DNA of 25,320 nucleotides from Patescibacterium sp964487795. Lineage in GTDB: Bacteria; Patescibacteriota; Patescibacteriia; Patescibacteriales; Patescibacteriaceae. Below are positions 1 to 8,984 of this stretch, in pieces. The stretch is taken from positions 1-25,320 of the forward strand of contig CAZASI010000004.1 in the NCBI GenBank assembly GCA_964487795.1, given 5' to 3'. The first letter of the stretch is position 1; each line of letters begins with the position of its first letter. The position numbers were made by a program, and so were the translations under genes. The notes beneath the pieces were generated by a model. The model made no database searches. It was given only the letters and a program-made list of their open reading frames with translations, and was not told the origin of the DNA.

Positions 1-1900
<1,900 letters not shown>

Positions 1901-2003
1901 CTTTTTTGTTTTTACGATTTCTGATTGTTGATTTTCTATTTCTATATTTTCACCCCGCCCATCTGGGCGGGGCAAGTTAACTGAGCCGACGTTTGAAAGC
2001 GTC
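1901..2003 (+). other. 23S-5S spacer with hairpin
   Basis: A T-rich spacer with no tRNA. It contains an 8-bp perfect hairpin, CCCCGCCC (1953-1960), loop ATCT, GGGCGGGG (1965-1972), with no T-run after it, so it is more likely a processing signal than a terminator. Bases 1986-2000 form the 5' arm of the stem that encloses the 5S rRNA. Confidence 0.7.
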
Positions 2004-2124
2004 GTCTTGGTGCTTCAAGCGAAAGGGTCACACCTGTTCTCATCCCGAACACAGAAGTTAAGCCTTTTAGCGCCGATGATACTCGAGCCGTCCAAGCTCC
2101 GGGAAAGTAGGCCAGCGCCAGGAC
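2004..2124 (+). rRNA. rrf: 5S ribosomal RNA
   Basis: Contains the 5S signature GGGTCACACCTGTTCTCATC and CCGAACACAGAAGTTAAGCC (about 2025-2064) followed by CGCCGATGATACT and GGGAAAGTAGG. The terminal helix is GTCTTGGTGC (2004-2013) with GCGCCAGGAC (2115-2124), allowing G-U pairs, giving a normal length of about 121 nt. It sits about 100 bases behind 23S on the same strand. Outside it, 1986-2000 and 2128-2142 pair over 15 bp, a likely processing stem. Confidence 0.95.
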
Positions 2125-2127
2125 AAT

Positions 2128-2149
2128 GCTTTTAAGCGTCGGTTTTTTG
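2128..2149 (+). terminator. Probable rRNA operon terminator / 5S processing arm
   Basis: The arm GCTTTTAAGCGTCGG (2128-2142) pairs with 1986-2000 (CCGACGTTTGAAAGC) over 15 bp with two G-U pairs and is followed at once by TTTTTT (2143-2148). The same helix can therefore define the 5S precursor ends and end transcription. Because the enclosed loop is a whole folded 5S, it is not a textbook short terminator; the termination role is inference. Confidence 0.55.
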
Positions 2150-2152
2150 TTA

Positions 2153-2158
2153 TATAAT
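2153..2158 (+). promoter_or_regulatory. -10 element of ddl (leaderless)
   Basis: Perfect TATAAT lying 8 bases before the ddl ATG. No good -35 hexamer is seen 16-18 bases upstream, where the 5S processing arm lies. A start site about 7 bases after the -10 would fall on or next to the ATG, giving a leaderless mRNA; there is no Shine-Dalgarno sequence. Confidence 0.6.
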
Positions 2159-2166
2159 TCTTAGAT

Positions 2167-3147
2167 ATGAAGAAGATAAGAGTCGGAATTTTATATGGCG
2201 GTAGATCGGCCGAACACGAGGTTTCACTGGAATCAGCGAAGAATATTATTGCTGCACTCGATAAATCAAAATATACGCCAGTGCTGTTGAAAATTAAAAA
2301 GTTCGGAGCCTGGCCGAGCGAAAATGATATTAAACTTTTGAATAAAGTTGATGTTGTTTTCCCTATTTTGCATGGAATTTTTGGTGAAGACGGAACTGTT
2401 CAAGGTTTAATAAAACTTTTAGATATTCCATGTGTTGGCGCGGGTGTTCTATCTTCAGCGATTTGCATGGATAAAGATGTTATGAAACGCTTATTACGTG
2501 ATGCTGGTCTTGTGGTACCTAAATTTCTAAGTTATCATATTGCCGAAATTGAAAATATTAATTTTACGACAATAAAGAAACAACTTGGTCTACCGGTTTT
2601 TGTAAAACCAGCGAATACGGGTTCCTCAATTGGAATTTCAAAAGTATATACATCGATACATTTCTCCAGGGCGCTCAAAGAAGCCTTTAGATTTGATAGC
2701 AAAATAGTTATTGAAGAATGTATTATTGGTCGAGAAATCGAGTGTTCAGTGTTGGGTAATGATAAACCGCATTCCTCTCTTCCAGGTGAAGTTATTACAC
2801 CACAAAAATTTTATTCATATAGCGCCAAATATAATAATGAAAAAGGTGTACAAGTTATTGCACCAGCTAAACTCACTAAAGTTCAGATTAAAGATGCTCA
2901 GAATTTAGCAATTAAAGCTTTTAAAATAGTGGACTGTAAGGGAATGGCACGCGTCGATATGTTTCTAACTAAAAATAATAAATTCGTTATTAACGAATTG
3001 AATACCATTCCTGGGTTTACCAACATTAGCATGTACCCGAAACTCTGGGCAGCGAGCGGTATACCTTACAGTGAGTTAATTGATAAGCTAATTCAGCTAG
3101 CGATTGAACGGCATAAAAAAGAAATTAAGTTAAAAACAAAACGATAG
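2167..3147 (+). CDS. ddl: D-alanine--D-alanine ligase
   Basis: ATP-grasp ligase joining two D-alanines for the peptidoglycan stem peptide, in the cytoplasm. The 326 residues fit the family. Visible motifs: N-terminal GILYGGRSAEHEVSLESA; HGIFGEDGTVQGL (about 70-82); ATP-grasp FVKPANTGSSIGISKV (about 145-160); EECIIGREIECSVLG; the omega-loop FYSYSAKY with the tyrosine typical of D-Ala rather than D-lactate ligases; and the C-terminal metal and substrate site ARVDMF...NELNTIPGFTNISMYPKLW. The ATG at 2167 fits the family N-terminus and lies 8 bases after a TATAAT. The gene stands alone behind the 5S gene and shares a two-way terminator with the convergent gene downstream. With uppP and the SpoIID-like gene it indicates a real peptidoglycan wall. 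Confidence 0.96.
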   Translation: MKKIRVGILYGGRSAEHEVSLESAKNIIAALDKSKYTPVLLKIKKFGAWPSENDIKLLNKVDVVFPILHGIFGEDGTVQGLIKLLDIPCVGAGVLSSAICMDKDVMKRLLRDAGLVVPKFLSYHIAEIENINFTTIKKQLGLPVFVKPANTGSSIGISKVYTSIHFSRALKEAFRFDSKIVIEECIIGREIECSVLGNDKPHSSLPGEVITPQKFYSYSAKYNNEKGVQVIAPAKLTKVQIKDAQNLAIKAFKIVDCKGMARVDMFLTKNNKFVINELNTIPGFTNISMYPKLWAASGIPYSELIDKLIQLAIERHKKEIKLKTKR

Positions 3148-3148
3148 C

Positions 3149-3180
3149 AAAAAACACTGACTTTTGGCCAGTGTTTTTTT
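3149..3180. terminator. Two-way terminator between ddl and the hypothetical gene
   Basis: AAAAAACACTG (3149-3159) pairs with CAGTGTTTTTT (3169-3179) around a 9-base loop, with a T-run on either strand. It starts 2 bases after the ddl stop and 15 bases beyond the stop of the opposing gene, so it can serve both. Confidence 0.88.
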
Positions 3181-3194
3181 ATTTGAATTAACAA

Positions 3195-3716
3195 TTAAGC
3201 AGTAATGAAATCTTTATAGCCCTCCATTCTGAATTGTTTTTCGGTGGGGAGGAAATCATTGAGTGAATTAATGATTTTTGAAATTTCATTACATAAATCA
3301 ACATAATAACTATTTTGCTTGATTATCAGGTAAGTTGTCATTGTATCCTTGCAACATATGCCTATGCCTATTACATGAGGAATAGTGACGTTGAAAAATA
3401 TTTTTGAGAGATCAAGATATTCTACCCTATCAATCCAGCAAGGTTTTTCTGTAAATGAAAAACGTAATTGCATATGTTGTATTCCATTATCTTTGTGCCA
3501 TGTAAGCGCAATTTCATTGATTACAACATCATCAAATTCCTTGCTAATGATATCTTTATAGAAGAGTCCTTTAACCTGCGGGAAATTTGCTTCAAGTAGA
3601 ATAGCAATGCCTTTTTGGTTATTTTCATCGAGTATTTCCGTGGCTAAGTTTCCATAGAAATTTTCATCTCCTATAACAAAGAATTTAGCCGGAGTAATAT
3701 CTAAGATTTCTGCCAT
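3195..3716 (-). CDS. Hypothetical protein, 173 aa
   Basis: I do not recognise this protein. It has no signal peptide or membrane helix and looks like a soluble mixed alpha/beta protein. It contains hydrophobic beta-like stretches (KGIAILLEANF, VTIPHVIGIGICC, TTYLIIKQNSYYVDL), three cysteines (two adjacent, ICC, near residue 122, and one in DLCNEI) and a C-terminal amphipathic helix. It is expressed alone: a strong promoter overlaps the end of the upstream gene and there is a two-way terminator after it. The mRNA has a short leader with a small hairpin (TTCAT-CAAA-ATGAA) and a weak AAAGGA about 10 bases before the ATG, unlike its mostly leaderless neighbours. This suggests a later arrival, but that is inference. 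The open frame, promoter and terminator make it likely to be real. Confidence 0.75.
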   Translation of the reverse strand: MAEILDITPAKFFVIGDENFYGNLATEILDENNQKGIAILLEANFPQVKGLFYKDIISKEFDDVVINEIALTWHKDNGIQHMQLRFSFTEKPCWIDRVEYLDLSKIFFNVTIPHVIGIGICCKDTMTTYLIIKQNSYYVDLCNEISKIINSLNDFLPTEKQFRMEGYKDFITA

Positions 3717-3759
3717 GATTGTTTTTTTATCCTTTCATTTTGATGAACTAATTTTCTTT

Positions 3760-3788
3760 ATATAATCATAAAAATAATATTTTGTCAA
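3760..3788 (-). promoter_or_regulatory. Promoter of the 173-aa hypothetical gene
   Basis: Read on the minus strand: TTGACA (3788-3783), a 17-base spacer, then TTATAT (3765-3760). The -35 matches the consensus fully and overlaps the TGA stop of the lamin-tail gene. The start site is expected near 3753, leaving a leader of about 36 nt. Confidence 0.72.
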
Positions 3789-5836
3789 TGCGGCTTAAAA
3801 AGAAAATAACCGATTGCCCCTAATACTATAACGCTGCCGCTGACAATATAGATAAGTAACATATTCTTTTTTGGAGTCTCGGTACTAGTTTGAAAAGTCT
3901 CGGGCAGAGCTGTTTGACTGATAGGCAGCGATGCAATACTTACATCTTCGGAATTTGTTGTTGTTTCTATGTTTGTAACCTTTTTAATATCATCTTTGGT
4001 TCGAGGCTGGATTCGGGGTTTATTGTCATTGATAATCACAATACCAGTTACAGAAATTTTATCGCCGATATTAAAGTCTGAAACTTTTAATTTTGTTCCG
4101 GCGCTTAGATACACTTCGATTTCACCTTCCTCATCACTTAAAAAAATACGTGGTGATTTTTTTGAGGCAACTATACCCTCGACCGTAGTAAGGCGCGGAA
4201 AGGCAATTTTTTTAAGTTGTGCGCTGGAGATTAGTTCGGGCTTTTCTACTGGACCCTTACCGCTGATATTAATATCCCTTTGTTCTTTGGTTGTTACACG
4301 TGGTCCCTCGGGTCGTTCAGTATATTTTCCGGTAATAATTAACTGATCTCCTATTTCAATCTTAGGAAATAACTTTTTAGAATTATATATTTGTAATAAC
4401 GGTTCGCCATACTCAGGTAAGAAATAAAAATATTGTACTCCGAAACTCCCGGGTTGTGACACGGCCGTTCCTGAACTTGTAAATATGTCATTATCCTCAA
4501 TTTGAGAAATTACTTTTTCTTCTGGCTCCTTGTCCTCCGTATCCGCCGCTTTGGCGGAGGAGGAGGAATCTTCATTTTTAACAGTTCCAATACTAATAGT
4601 TTTAGAAAATTGCGATGAACCGTATTCAGTTGTGACGTTTAAGCTAATAGTATATTTTCCGCTTTTTGAAAAGCGATGTTTAGGATATTGTTCTGTGCTT
4701 GTTTGTCCATTGCCGAAATCCCAGGCGTAATGTGCTGCTTGATTATTGGTAAAAGTATCAGAGCTATCAAAACGAAGATCAATATTCGGCAATAATAATC
4801 CGATGATATCAAAAGCCGCTTTCGGCGCTTGTGCTAAAATATTTGTTTTATCAGGAGTGGCAATCGCTGTCCAGCGCCAAGCGGCAGCAAAGTTGGCGTA
4901 AGAAAATCCGTCAGGTGCTTGTTTATATGTAATAGTCTGCGACGGCGTTGAACGGTTCGGAGCAAACAGCTTAACACTTGCTCCGCTATTAGGCAGAGGA
5001 ATGTTTTTAATATCGCGAATAGTCGTAAAGCCACCCGGCGCAAGCGTTGTGCCTCGTGGTAATTCGTACACTATATCGCCGATTTCAATTCGCCAATCAT
5101 CAAGCGCTGCGCGCTCTGTTCCTTTGTTATACAGTTCAATAAATTCACTTTGAGCAGCGGGACCATCCAGCTCTTTTGGATTAACAAACAATTCATTGAT
5201 AATTATATCTTTGCCGGTCGCTGTCGGTGCGTTTTCGTTTGGTGGGGTTTCTGTAGCTTCAGTTTCCTCGATAGGAGGATAGATTTCAAAGTCTTCGGCG
5301 TTATTTTCAGTATCAGTATTATTAATACGTTGCAAGTATTGTCCTCCAGCGGGGTTGATCGGAAAAACTGCGCCTTCAACAAAAATATTTGCTGCCTCGC
5401 CCCAGGCTACACTGTCTAAGATTGCGCCTGAATCTTCCGCGCCAACTCGCAAAGCAATGCCGTTGTCATTGGAAATAGTTTGACTTGAATTTGTATCAGC
5501 ATTAATTTGAGTAGCAATGTCGATATTTGCCCAGCTGTAAGATGCGCCTGCTTGCAGGAGCGTTTCAGAACTCCAGGATTTAATTGTTGTATCGCTTGTT
5601 CCTGTTTTTGTACGTTTAACCAAGCGCATTCCATTAAGATCAATTACCGCGTCGCTTCGATTATACAGTGTGATGTAATCATGACTTGTTAAACCTGTTC
5701 CACCCGTGATTTGTACTTTAGATATAAGTATATCGCCGGGTGAAACAGCGGATACAGAAAAAGCCCCTGCCAGAAAGCAGACGCTTGCGATGCTAAACAG
5801 CATCGCGCGGCAAAGCCGCACCCCTCCTTGATGCAT
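3785..5836 (-). CDS. Secreted, membrane-anchored lamin-tail/PKD/OB-fold protein
   Basis: A 683-aa exported protein. Residues 1-30 are a signal peptide with R8 and R11 before a hydrophobic core ending in AFSVSA. Two lamin-tail-type beta domains follow (about 35-185 and 210-325; DIIINELFVNP...EFIELYNKG is typical), then a PKD-like domain (353-416, YAWDFGNGQTS), an acidic Ser-rich linker (417-440), one or two OB-fold-like segments (450-620; GDQLIITGKY, GDKISVTGIV, EGEIEVYLSAG) and one C-terminal membrane helix (659-680) ending in KPH. Such lamin-tail proteins are common at CPR surfaces, often near competence genes; the OB-like part hints at binding DNA or sugar, which is inference. It follows the isomerase gene by 18 bases and is probably co-transcribed. 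An in-frame ATG at residue 12 is a possible second start: an AAGGAGG lies 5' of it, separated by a small GC hairpin. The first ATG keeps the positive charges of the signal peptide. Confidence 0.88.
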   Translation of the reverse strand: MHQGGVRLCRAMLFSIASVCFLAGAFSVSAVSPGDILISKVQITGGTGLTSHDYITLYNRSDAVIDLNGMRLVKRTKTGTSDTTIKSWSSETLLQAGASYSWANIDIATQINADTNSSQTISNDNGIALRVGAEDSGAILDSVAWGEAANIFVEGAVFPINPAGGQYLQRINNTDTENNAEDFEIYPPIEETEATETPPNENAPTATGKDIIINELFVNPKELDGPAAQSEFIELYNKGTERAALDDWRIEIGDIVYELPRGTTLAPGGFTTIRDIKNIPLPNSGASVKLFAPNRSTPSQTITYKQAPDGFSYANFAAAWRWTAIATPDKTNILAQAPKAAFDIIGLLLPNIDLRFDSSDTFTNNQAAHYAWDFGNGQTSTEQYPKHRFSKSGKYTISLNVTTEYGSSQFSKTISIGTVKNEDSSSSAKAADTEDKEPEEKVISQIEDNDIFTSSGTAVSQPGSFGVQYFYFLPEYGEPLLQIYNSKKLFPKIEIGDQLIITGKYTERPEGPRVTTKEQRDINISGKGPVEKPELISSAQLKKIAFPRLTTVEGIVASKKSPRIFLSDEEGEIEVYLSAGTKLKVSDFNIGDKISVTGIVIINDNKPRIQPRTKDDIKKVTNIETTTNSEDVSIASLPISQTALPETFQTSTETPKKNMLLIYIVSGSVIVLGAIGYFLFKPH

Positions 5837-5843
5837 ATTGTGT

Positions 5844-5862
5844 CCAATTAATAATTAATTGG
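5844..5862. repeat. Perfect palindrome between the isomerase and lamin-tail genes
   Basis: CCAATTAATAATTAATTGG has 9-base arms around one central base. On the minus strand it contains the TAA stop of the isomerase and ends 7 bases before the next ATG. It could be an mRNA hairpin limiting coupling between the two genes, or a dimeric protein site. It lacks a T-run, so it is not a terminator. Confidence 0.6.
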
Positions 5863-6910
5863 AGAGTTTTTTCTTAAACCAATCGACAAAAGGTATTTTA
5901 GAAGGGTCGACATGGTTAATGATAGATACATAATACGACAAGTAGCCACCAAATTGCAAGAGCTCAAGCCCTTGTTCTAATTTTGTCTTGCCTTGAAGTT
6001 TATATATTAAAACTGAAACTCTATTTTTTCTAAAAATTTCTTGGCTAAGATTTATTCTTTTTTGAATTCTTTGATCATCAAGTGTTGATTCAATAAAGAG
6101 AGCACATAGTTTCTTACGATTTGATTTAGGAAATGATAAGCCCTCCAAAGCATGATGATTCATATCTGAAACTGTCAGAAAGAATGAGCTTTGTTTAGCG
6201 CTTTCATTGAATTGGTTGCGCAACGTTTGAGCATTACCGGAAAAGAGTGGGCCGCTGACAATTGCAATAGTTTTACCTTTCATGCGCTTGGCAAGAGCGC
6301 GGGCTGGGTTTTGAGAAGAAGCTAAAATTTTGCTGTTTTTAGCCAATTTTTTGGCTGTCAGATTTAACTCTTTGATTGATGATTTAGGTAACGCGTTAAG
6401 AGCGACAAGGACTGTCATGAGGCCCGAGAGAGCCGCTCCGACGCCGAGACGCGGTTGATTTGAAGGATTGGCGCTGATGGGGAATTGGAAGAGAGGCAGC
6501 TTGTCTTTGCGAGCTTTTTCGGATAATATGTTTTCTCCTATTGAGGTTAAGGCAATAACTAGAGCGCCGCGTTGTTTAGCTTTAGTATAGGCGACCAGCG
6601 GTTCTTCGGTTGTTCCTGAATATGAGGAAACAATGTACGCGGTATTTTTTCCAACATAACCCGCGACGTCATAACCCGGGTCAATCGCGACGGGCAACTT
6701 TAGTTCTTTTTGTAAGAGACTGACAATAATATGAGCGCCAAGATTTGAGCCACCCATGCCGTTAACAACGATATTAGTAATCGGACGTTTTAAGCCGCTC
6801 GCATTTGTCCAAGTACCTTTAGAAATAGTCTCGGTAATTTGTTTGCCGAGTAGCGCTAAAGAACTTTTATATAATTCCTTTTCTTTTTTTGTTTTGAGTG
6901 ATAAAAACAT
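5855..6910 (-). CDS. Bifunctional phosphoglucose/phosphomannose isomerase (SIS fold)
   Basis: Interconverts fructose-6-phosphate with glucose-6-phosphate and mannose-6-phosphate in the cytoplasm. The 351 residues contain the SIS-domain motifs of the archaeal-type PGI/PMI family: GMGGSNLGA (51-59), SYSGTTEE (96-103, phosphate loop), PRLGVGAALSG (153-163), NESAK (235-239), MNHHALEG (250-257, with the conserved histidine region) and a C-terminal VDPSKIPFVDWFKKKL. The ATG at 6910 lies 8 bases after a TATAAT, giving a leaderless mRNA. The gene follows the kinase gene with a 55-base gap that holds its own promoter. CPR bacteria often carry this enzyme in place of classical PGI. It may supply hexose phosphates together with the GalT-like enzyme at 23689. 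Confidence 0.9.
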   Translation of the reverse strand: MFLSLKTKKEKELYKSSLALLGKQITETISKGTWTNASGLKRPITNIVVNGMGGSNLGAHIIVSLLQKELKLPVAIDPGYDVAGYVGKNTAYIVSSYSGTTEEPLVAYTKAKQRGALVIALTSIGENILSEKARKDKLPLFQFPISANPSNQPRLGVGAALSGLMTVLVALNALPKSSIKELNLTAKKLAKNSKILASSQNPARALAKRMKGKTIAIVSGPLFSGNAQTLRNQFNESAKQSSFFLTVSDMNHHALEGLSFPKSNRKKLCALFIESTLDDQRIQKRINLSQEIFRKNRVSVLIYKLQGKTKLEQGLELLQFGGYLSYYVSIINHVDPSKIPFVDWFKKKLSN

Positions 6911-6918
6911 ATAAAATT

Positions 6919-6948
6919 ATTATACCCCAGAACAGGACTTTTTGTCGA
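6919..6948 (-). promoter_or_regulatory. Leaderless promoter of the isomerase gene
   Basis: Minus strand: TCGACA (6948-6943), an 18-base spacer, perfect TATAAT (6924-6919), then 8 bases to the ATG at 6910. No Shine-Dalgarno sequence. Confidence 0.7.
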
Positions 6949-6965
6949 TTTATTTTTTTCCCAAG

Positions 6966-7487
6966 TTATAACTGAGAAATTATTTCTTCTATCAGTTTAT
7001 TAACTTCTTTATTTGTTTCTATCTTAATTTTTTTACCAGGTAGTTTTTCGTACACAACTTCTTTTTCATTTGAGTATACTGACATATCGCGTTCATGATC
7101 ATGATGTGCGGGATGACGCGGGCGAGTGTCAAAGCGTTTCATTTTTTCTTCGTCAGAAATTGTACAAATAATATTAATGATATTTACCTTATGTTCATCG
7201 ATCCATGCTTGAAATTTTTTATAATCTTCTTCAACCATAAAAGGAGCCTCTAACATAATATCAATTTTATTAGCAACCATGCGCTCGGCTAATTCTAAAA
7301 TAAGTGATATTGAAAGATGACTGCTTTTTTGACTGTCTTCATAACTTTTCATATTTAAAAGCATATAGAGGCTTTCTTTTAAAACATCCTTATGAAGGCA
7401 GGCGATATTTAATTCTTTAGACAGGGCTTGCGCGAGGGTTGTTTTACCAGACCCAGGCAAACCGCAAATGATGATTAGTTGTGACAT
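6966..7487 (-). CDS. P-loop nucleotide kinase-like protein (AAA_33/zeta-type fold)
   Basis: A 173-aa soluble ATPase or kinase. A textbook Walker A, GLPGSGKT (9-16), follows the first beta strand IIIIC. Next come HKDVLKESLY (DxxKE-like substrate region, about 32-41), a Walker-B-like IDIMLEAPF (about 74-82) and an arginine-bearing lid MKRFDTRPRHPAHHDHERD (about 115-133). This layout matches small kinases of the AAA_33 or zeta-toxin/gluconokinase superfamily; the substrate cannot be told. The His-rich lid (HPAHHDHERD) is distinctive. There is no partner antitoxin-like gene next to it. It is transcribed alone and divergently from holA, with a leaderless promoter. Confidence 0.8.
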   Translation of the reverse strand: MSQLIIICGLPGSGKTTLAQALSKELNIACLHKDVLKESLYMLLNMKSYEDSQKSSHLSISLILELAERMVANKIDIMLEAPFMVEEDYKKFQAWIDEHKVNIINIICTISDEEKMKRFDTRPRHPAHHDHERDMSVYSNEKEVVYEKLPGKKIKIETNKEVNKLIEEIISQL

Positions 7488-7493
7488 AGTCTT

Positions 7494-7521
7494 ATTCTAT
7501 AGATACTAAATGAATTGTCAG
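7494..7521 (-). promoter_or_regulatory. Leaderless promoter of the kinase gene
   Basis: Minus strand: CTGACA (7521-7516), a 16-base spacer, TAGAAT (7499-7494), then 6 bases to the ATG at 7487. The TTGTCA hexamer occurs twice as a direct repeat on the plus strand (7515-7520 and 7524-7529). Confidence 0.55.
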
Positions 7522-7537
7522 CTTTGTCAATGAATTA

Positions 7538-7566
7538 TTGAAACTTTGGGCATTTTAGGCTACACT
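7538..7566 (+). promoter_or_regulatory. Leaderless promoter of holA
   Basis: TTGAAA (7538-7543), exactly 17 bases, TACACT (7561-7566), then 9 bases to the ATG at 7576. The upstream in-frame TTG at 7546 lies in the promoter spacer and so cannot be the start. Confidence 0.72.
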
Positions 7567-7575
7567 ATCACCGAT

Positions 7576-8607
7576 ATGATTTTCTTCCTCTACGGACCGG
7601 ATAGCTACCGTGCCACTCAAAAAATTAAAGAATTGCGTGATAAGTTCATTGCGGAAGTTGATCCGCAAGGAACGAGTATTGTTGAACTTGATGGCGCTAA
7701 GCTGACATTGCAAGATTTATCGGACGCTTACAGTTCGCAGTCTTTATTTGCCAAACGTCGATTTATTTTAATTAAAGATATTTTTTCTTCCAAGAAAAAA
7801 GAGTTAGCTATAGATCTTCTTGAATTCTTAAAGGCGGAGAAGAAGAATGAAAACATTTTACTGATCTATGAACCGAATTTGGTTGAAAAAGGTACGGGCG
7901 CCAAATTGACTATTGGTCGCATTGCTAAAGATAATAAAGTCGGAGCATTACTTAAAGATGAAAAAAAATTATTGGAATATTTTTTGAAAAATGGTTTTGC
8001 GCAAAAATTCATGACCCTTTCAAGTGCGGAAACCCTGAAACTAATTTCGCGCATAGCTAAGCTTCACAATGTTTCAATCTCTGCTCCCGCGGCAAATTTG
8101 TTAGTACGTATGATAGGAATAGATTTATGGCGCTTGTCTGGGGAAATTGAAAAATTGTGCGCCTATAAGCAGTCTACGACTGTTGACGAAGCACCGATTA
8201 TTGGCGAACAAGATGTTAGACTCCTAACTCCTGAGCTATCAGCCGAAACAATTTTTGCTTTAACTGACGCCTTGGCTGTAAAACGAGCTGATACTGCCCT
8301 TCGATTGCTACGACAACAATTTGAAAATGGTGCGAGTGTACAATATATTCTTTCGATGTTGCTATGGCAATATAAGACACTGGCTTCAATTCGTCAGGCG
8401 CTTGATAACGGAACCAATCCAAAAGAACTAGCTGCAGCTGTTGGTTTACATCCGTATGTCCTTGAAAAAAATATTAATCAAGTCAGGCGCTTTAGTTTTG
8501 AATACTTACAGAATATGATCAATCGTTTAGTAGAGATTGATTATCGACATAAATCAGGACGAGGTAAGGCCGAAGAATTGTTGCCGGCGCTATTATCTCA
8601 GGTCTGA
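7576..8607 (+). CDS. holA: DNA polymerase III, delta subunit
   Basis: Clamp-loader subunit that opens the sliding clamp for DNA loading. The protein (343 aa) starts MIFFLYGPDSYRATQKIKEL, the typical HolA beginning (FLYGxDxYR in place of a true Walker A). The DNA_pol3_delta N-terminal region follows (SLFAKRRFILIKDIF, ENILLIYEPN), then the lid and helical parts (LWRLSGEIEKLCAY, ETIFALTDALAVKRADTALRLLRQ) and a C-terminal collar (LSMLLWQYKTLASIRQ...HPYVLEKNINQVRRFSFEYL). I chose ATG 7576 over TTG 7546 because the longer form adds residues encoded within the promoter. The gene converges on rpsT, a neighbour of holA in many bacteria. Confidence 0.94.
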   Translation: MIFFLYGPDSYRATQKIKELRDKFIAEVDPQGTSIVELDGAKLTLQDLSDAYSSQSLFAKRRFILIKDIFSSKKKELAIDLLEFLKAEKKNENILLIYEPNLVEKGTGAKLTIGRIAKDNKVGALLKDEKKLLEYFLKNGFAQKFMTLSSAETLKLISRIAKLHNVSISAPAANLLVRMIGIDLWRLSGEIEKLCAYKQSTTVDEAPIIGEQDVRLLTPELSAETIFALTDALAVKRADTALRLLRQQFENGASVQYILSMLLWQYKTLASIRQALDNGTNPKELAAAVGLHPYVLEKNINQVRRFSFEYLQNMINRLVEIDYRHKSGRGKAEELLPALLSQV

Positions 8608-8646
8608 CCTCATCCCCGGCCCTTCTCCATCTTTGATGGAGAAGGG
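8608..8646. repeat. REP-like palindrome after holA
   Basis: CCCTTCTCCATC (8620-8631), loop TTT, GATGGAGAAGGG (8635-8646): a perfect 12-bp stem. The 5' part (CCTCATCCCCGG before CCTTCTCC) resembles the CCTCACCCCGGCCCTCTCC type of intergenic palindrome dispersed in many bacterial genomes. It lies between the holA stop and the terminator and has no T-run of its own. Only one copy is seen in this window. Confidence 0.6.
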
Positions 8647-8652
8647 AGTAAC

Positions 8653-8684
8653 AAAAAACCGCCGCTTGTAGCGGCGGTTTTTTT
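8653..8684. terminator. Two-way terminator between holA and rpsT
   Basis: AACCGCCGC (8658-8666), loop TTGTA, GCGGCGGTT flanked by A-run and T-run (to 8684). It is a strong GC-rich stem with T-runs on both strands, placed just before the rpsT stop at 8688, so it serves both convergent genes. Confidence 0.92.
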
Positions 8685-8687
8685 ATT

Positions 8688-8957
8688 TTATTTCTTAGCA
8701 ATCTTGTTGACCGCTTTATGTAAGCGGGACTTCTTTCGATCGCGGGTGTTCTTTTTAAGAACGCCTTTTTGTGTCGCTTTATCGAGAGCTTTCAAAGCAG
8801 TCGTAAGAGCGAGGCGGGCGGCATCAACACCACCGGTGGCAATGGCTTTTTTGACATTCTTGATGATCAAGCCTAATTCATCTTTAACCGCATCGTTGCG
8901 GCCTTGGCGACGAGCGCCTTTGCGAAGTTCTTTCTTGGCTGATTTAATTTGAGGCAT
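8688..8957 (-). CDS. rpsT: 30S ribosomal protein S20
   Basis: An 89-aa, strongly basic, all-helical protein that binds the 5' and 3' minor domains of 16S rRNA. The sequence MPQIKSAKKELRKGARR, then the central KNVKKAIATGGVDAARLALTTALKALDKATQKGVL and the C-terminal KKNTRDRKKSRLHKAVNKI match S20, including the conserved N-K-A-R/K-SRL pattern. Size and basicity are normal. It is monocistronic with its own promoter and shares a terminator with holA. No Shine-Dalgarno sequence is seen before the ATG. Confidence 0.96.
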   Translation of the reverse strand: MPQIKSAKKELRKGARRQGRNDAVKDELGLIIKNVKKAIATGGVDAARLALTTALKALDKATQKGVLKKNTRDRKKSRLHKAVNKIAKK

Positions 8958-8984
8958 AATGGGTTTAAATAATTATGTTTTGAT

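Noticed and set aside
6966..7487. Toxin of a zeta-type toxin-antitoxin pair
   Set aside because: The fold is similar but no small antitoxin-like gene is next to it; it has its own promoter.
7546..7575. TTG start adding 10 residues to HolA
   Set aside because: The TTG lies in the spacer of a good promoter and the added residues do not fit the HolA N-terminus.
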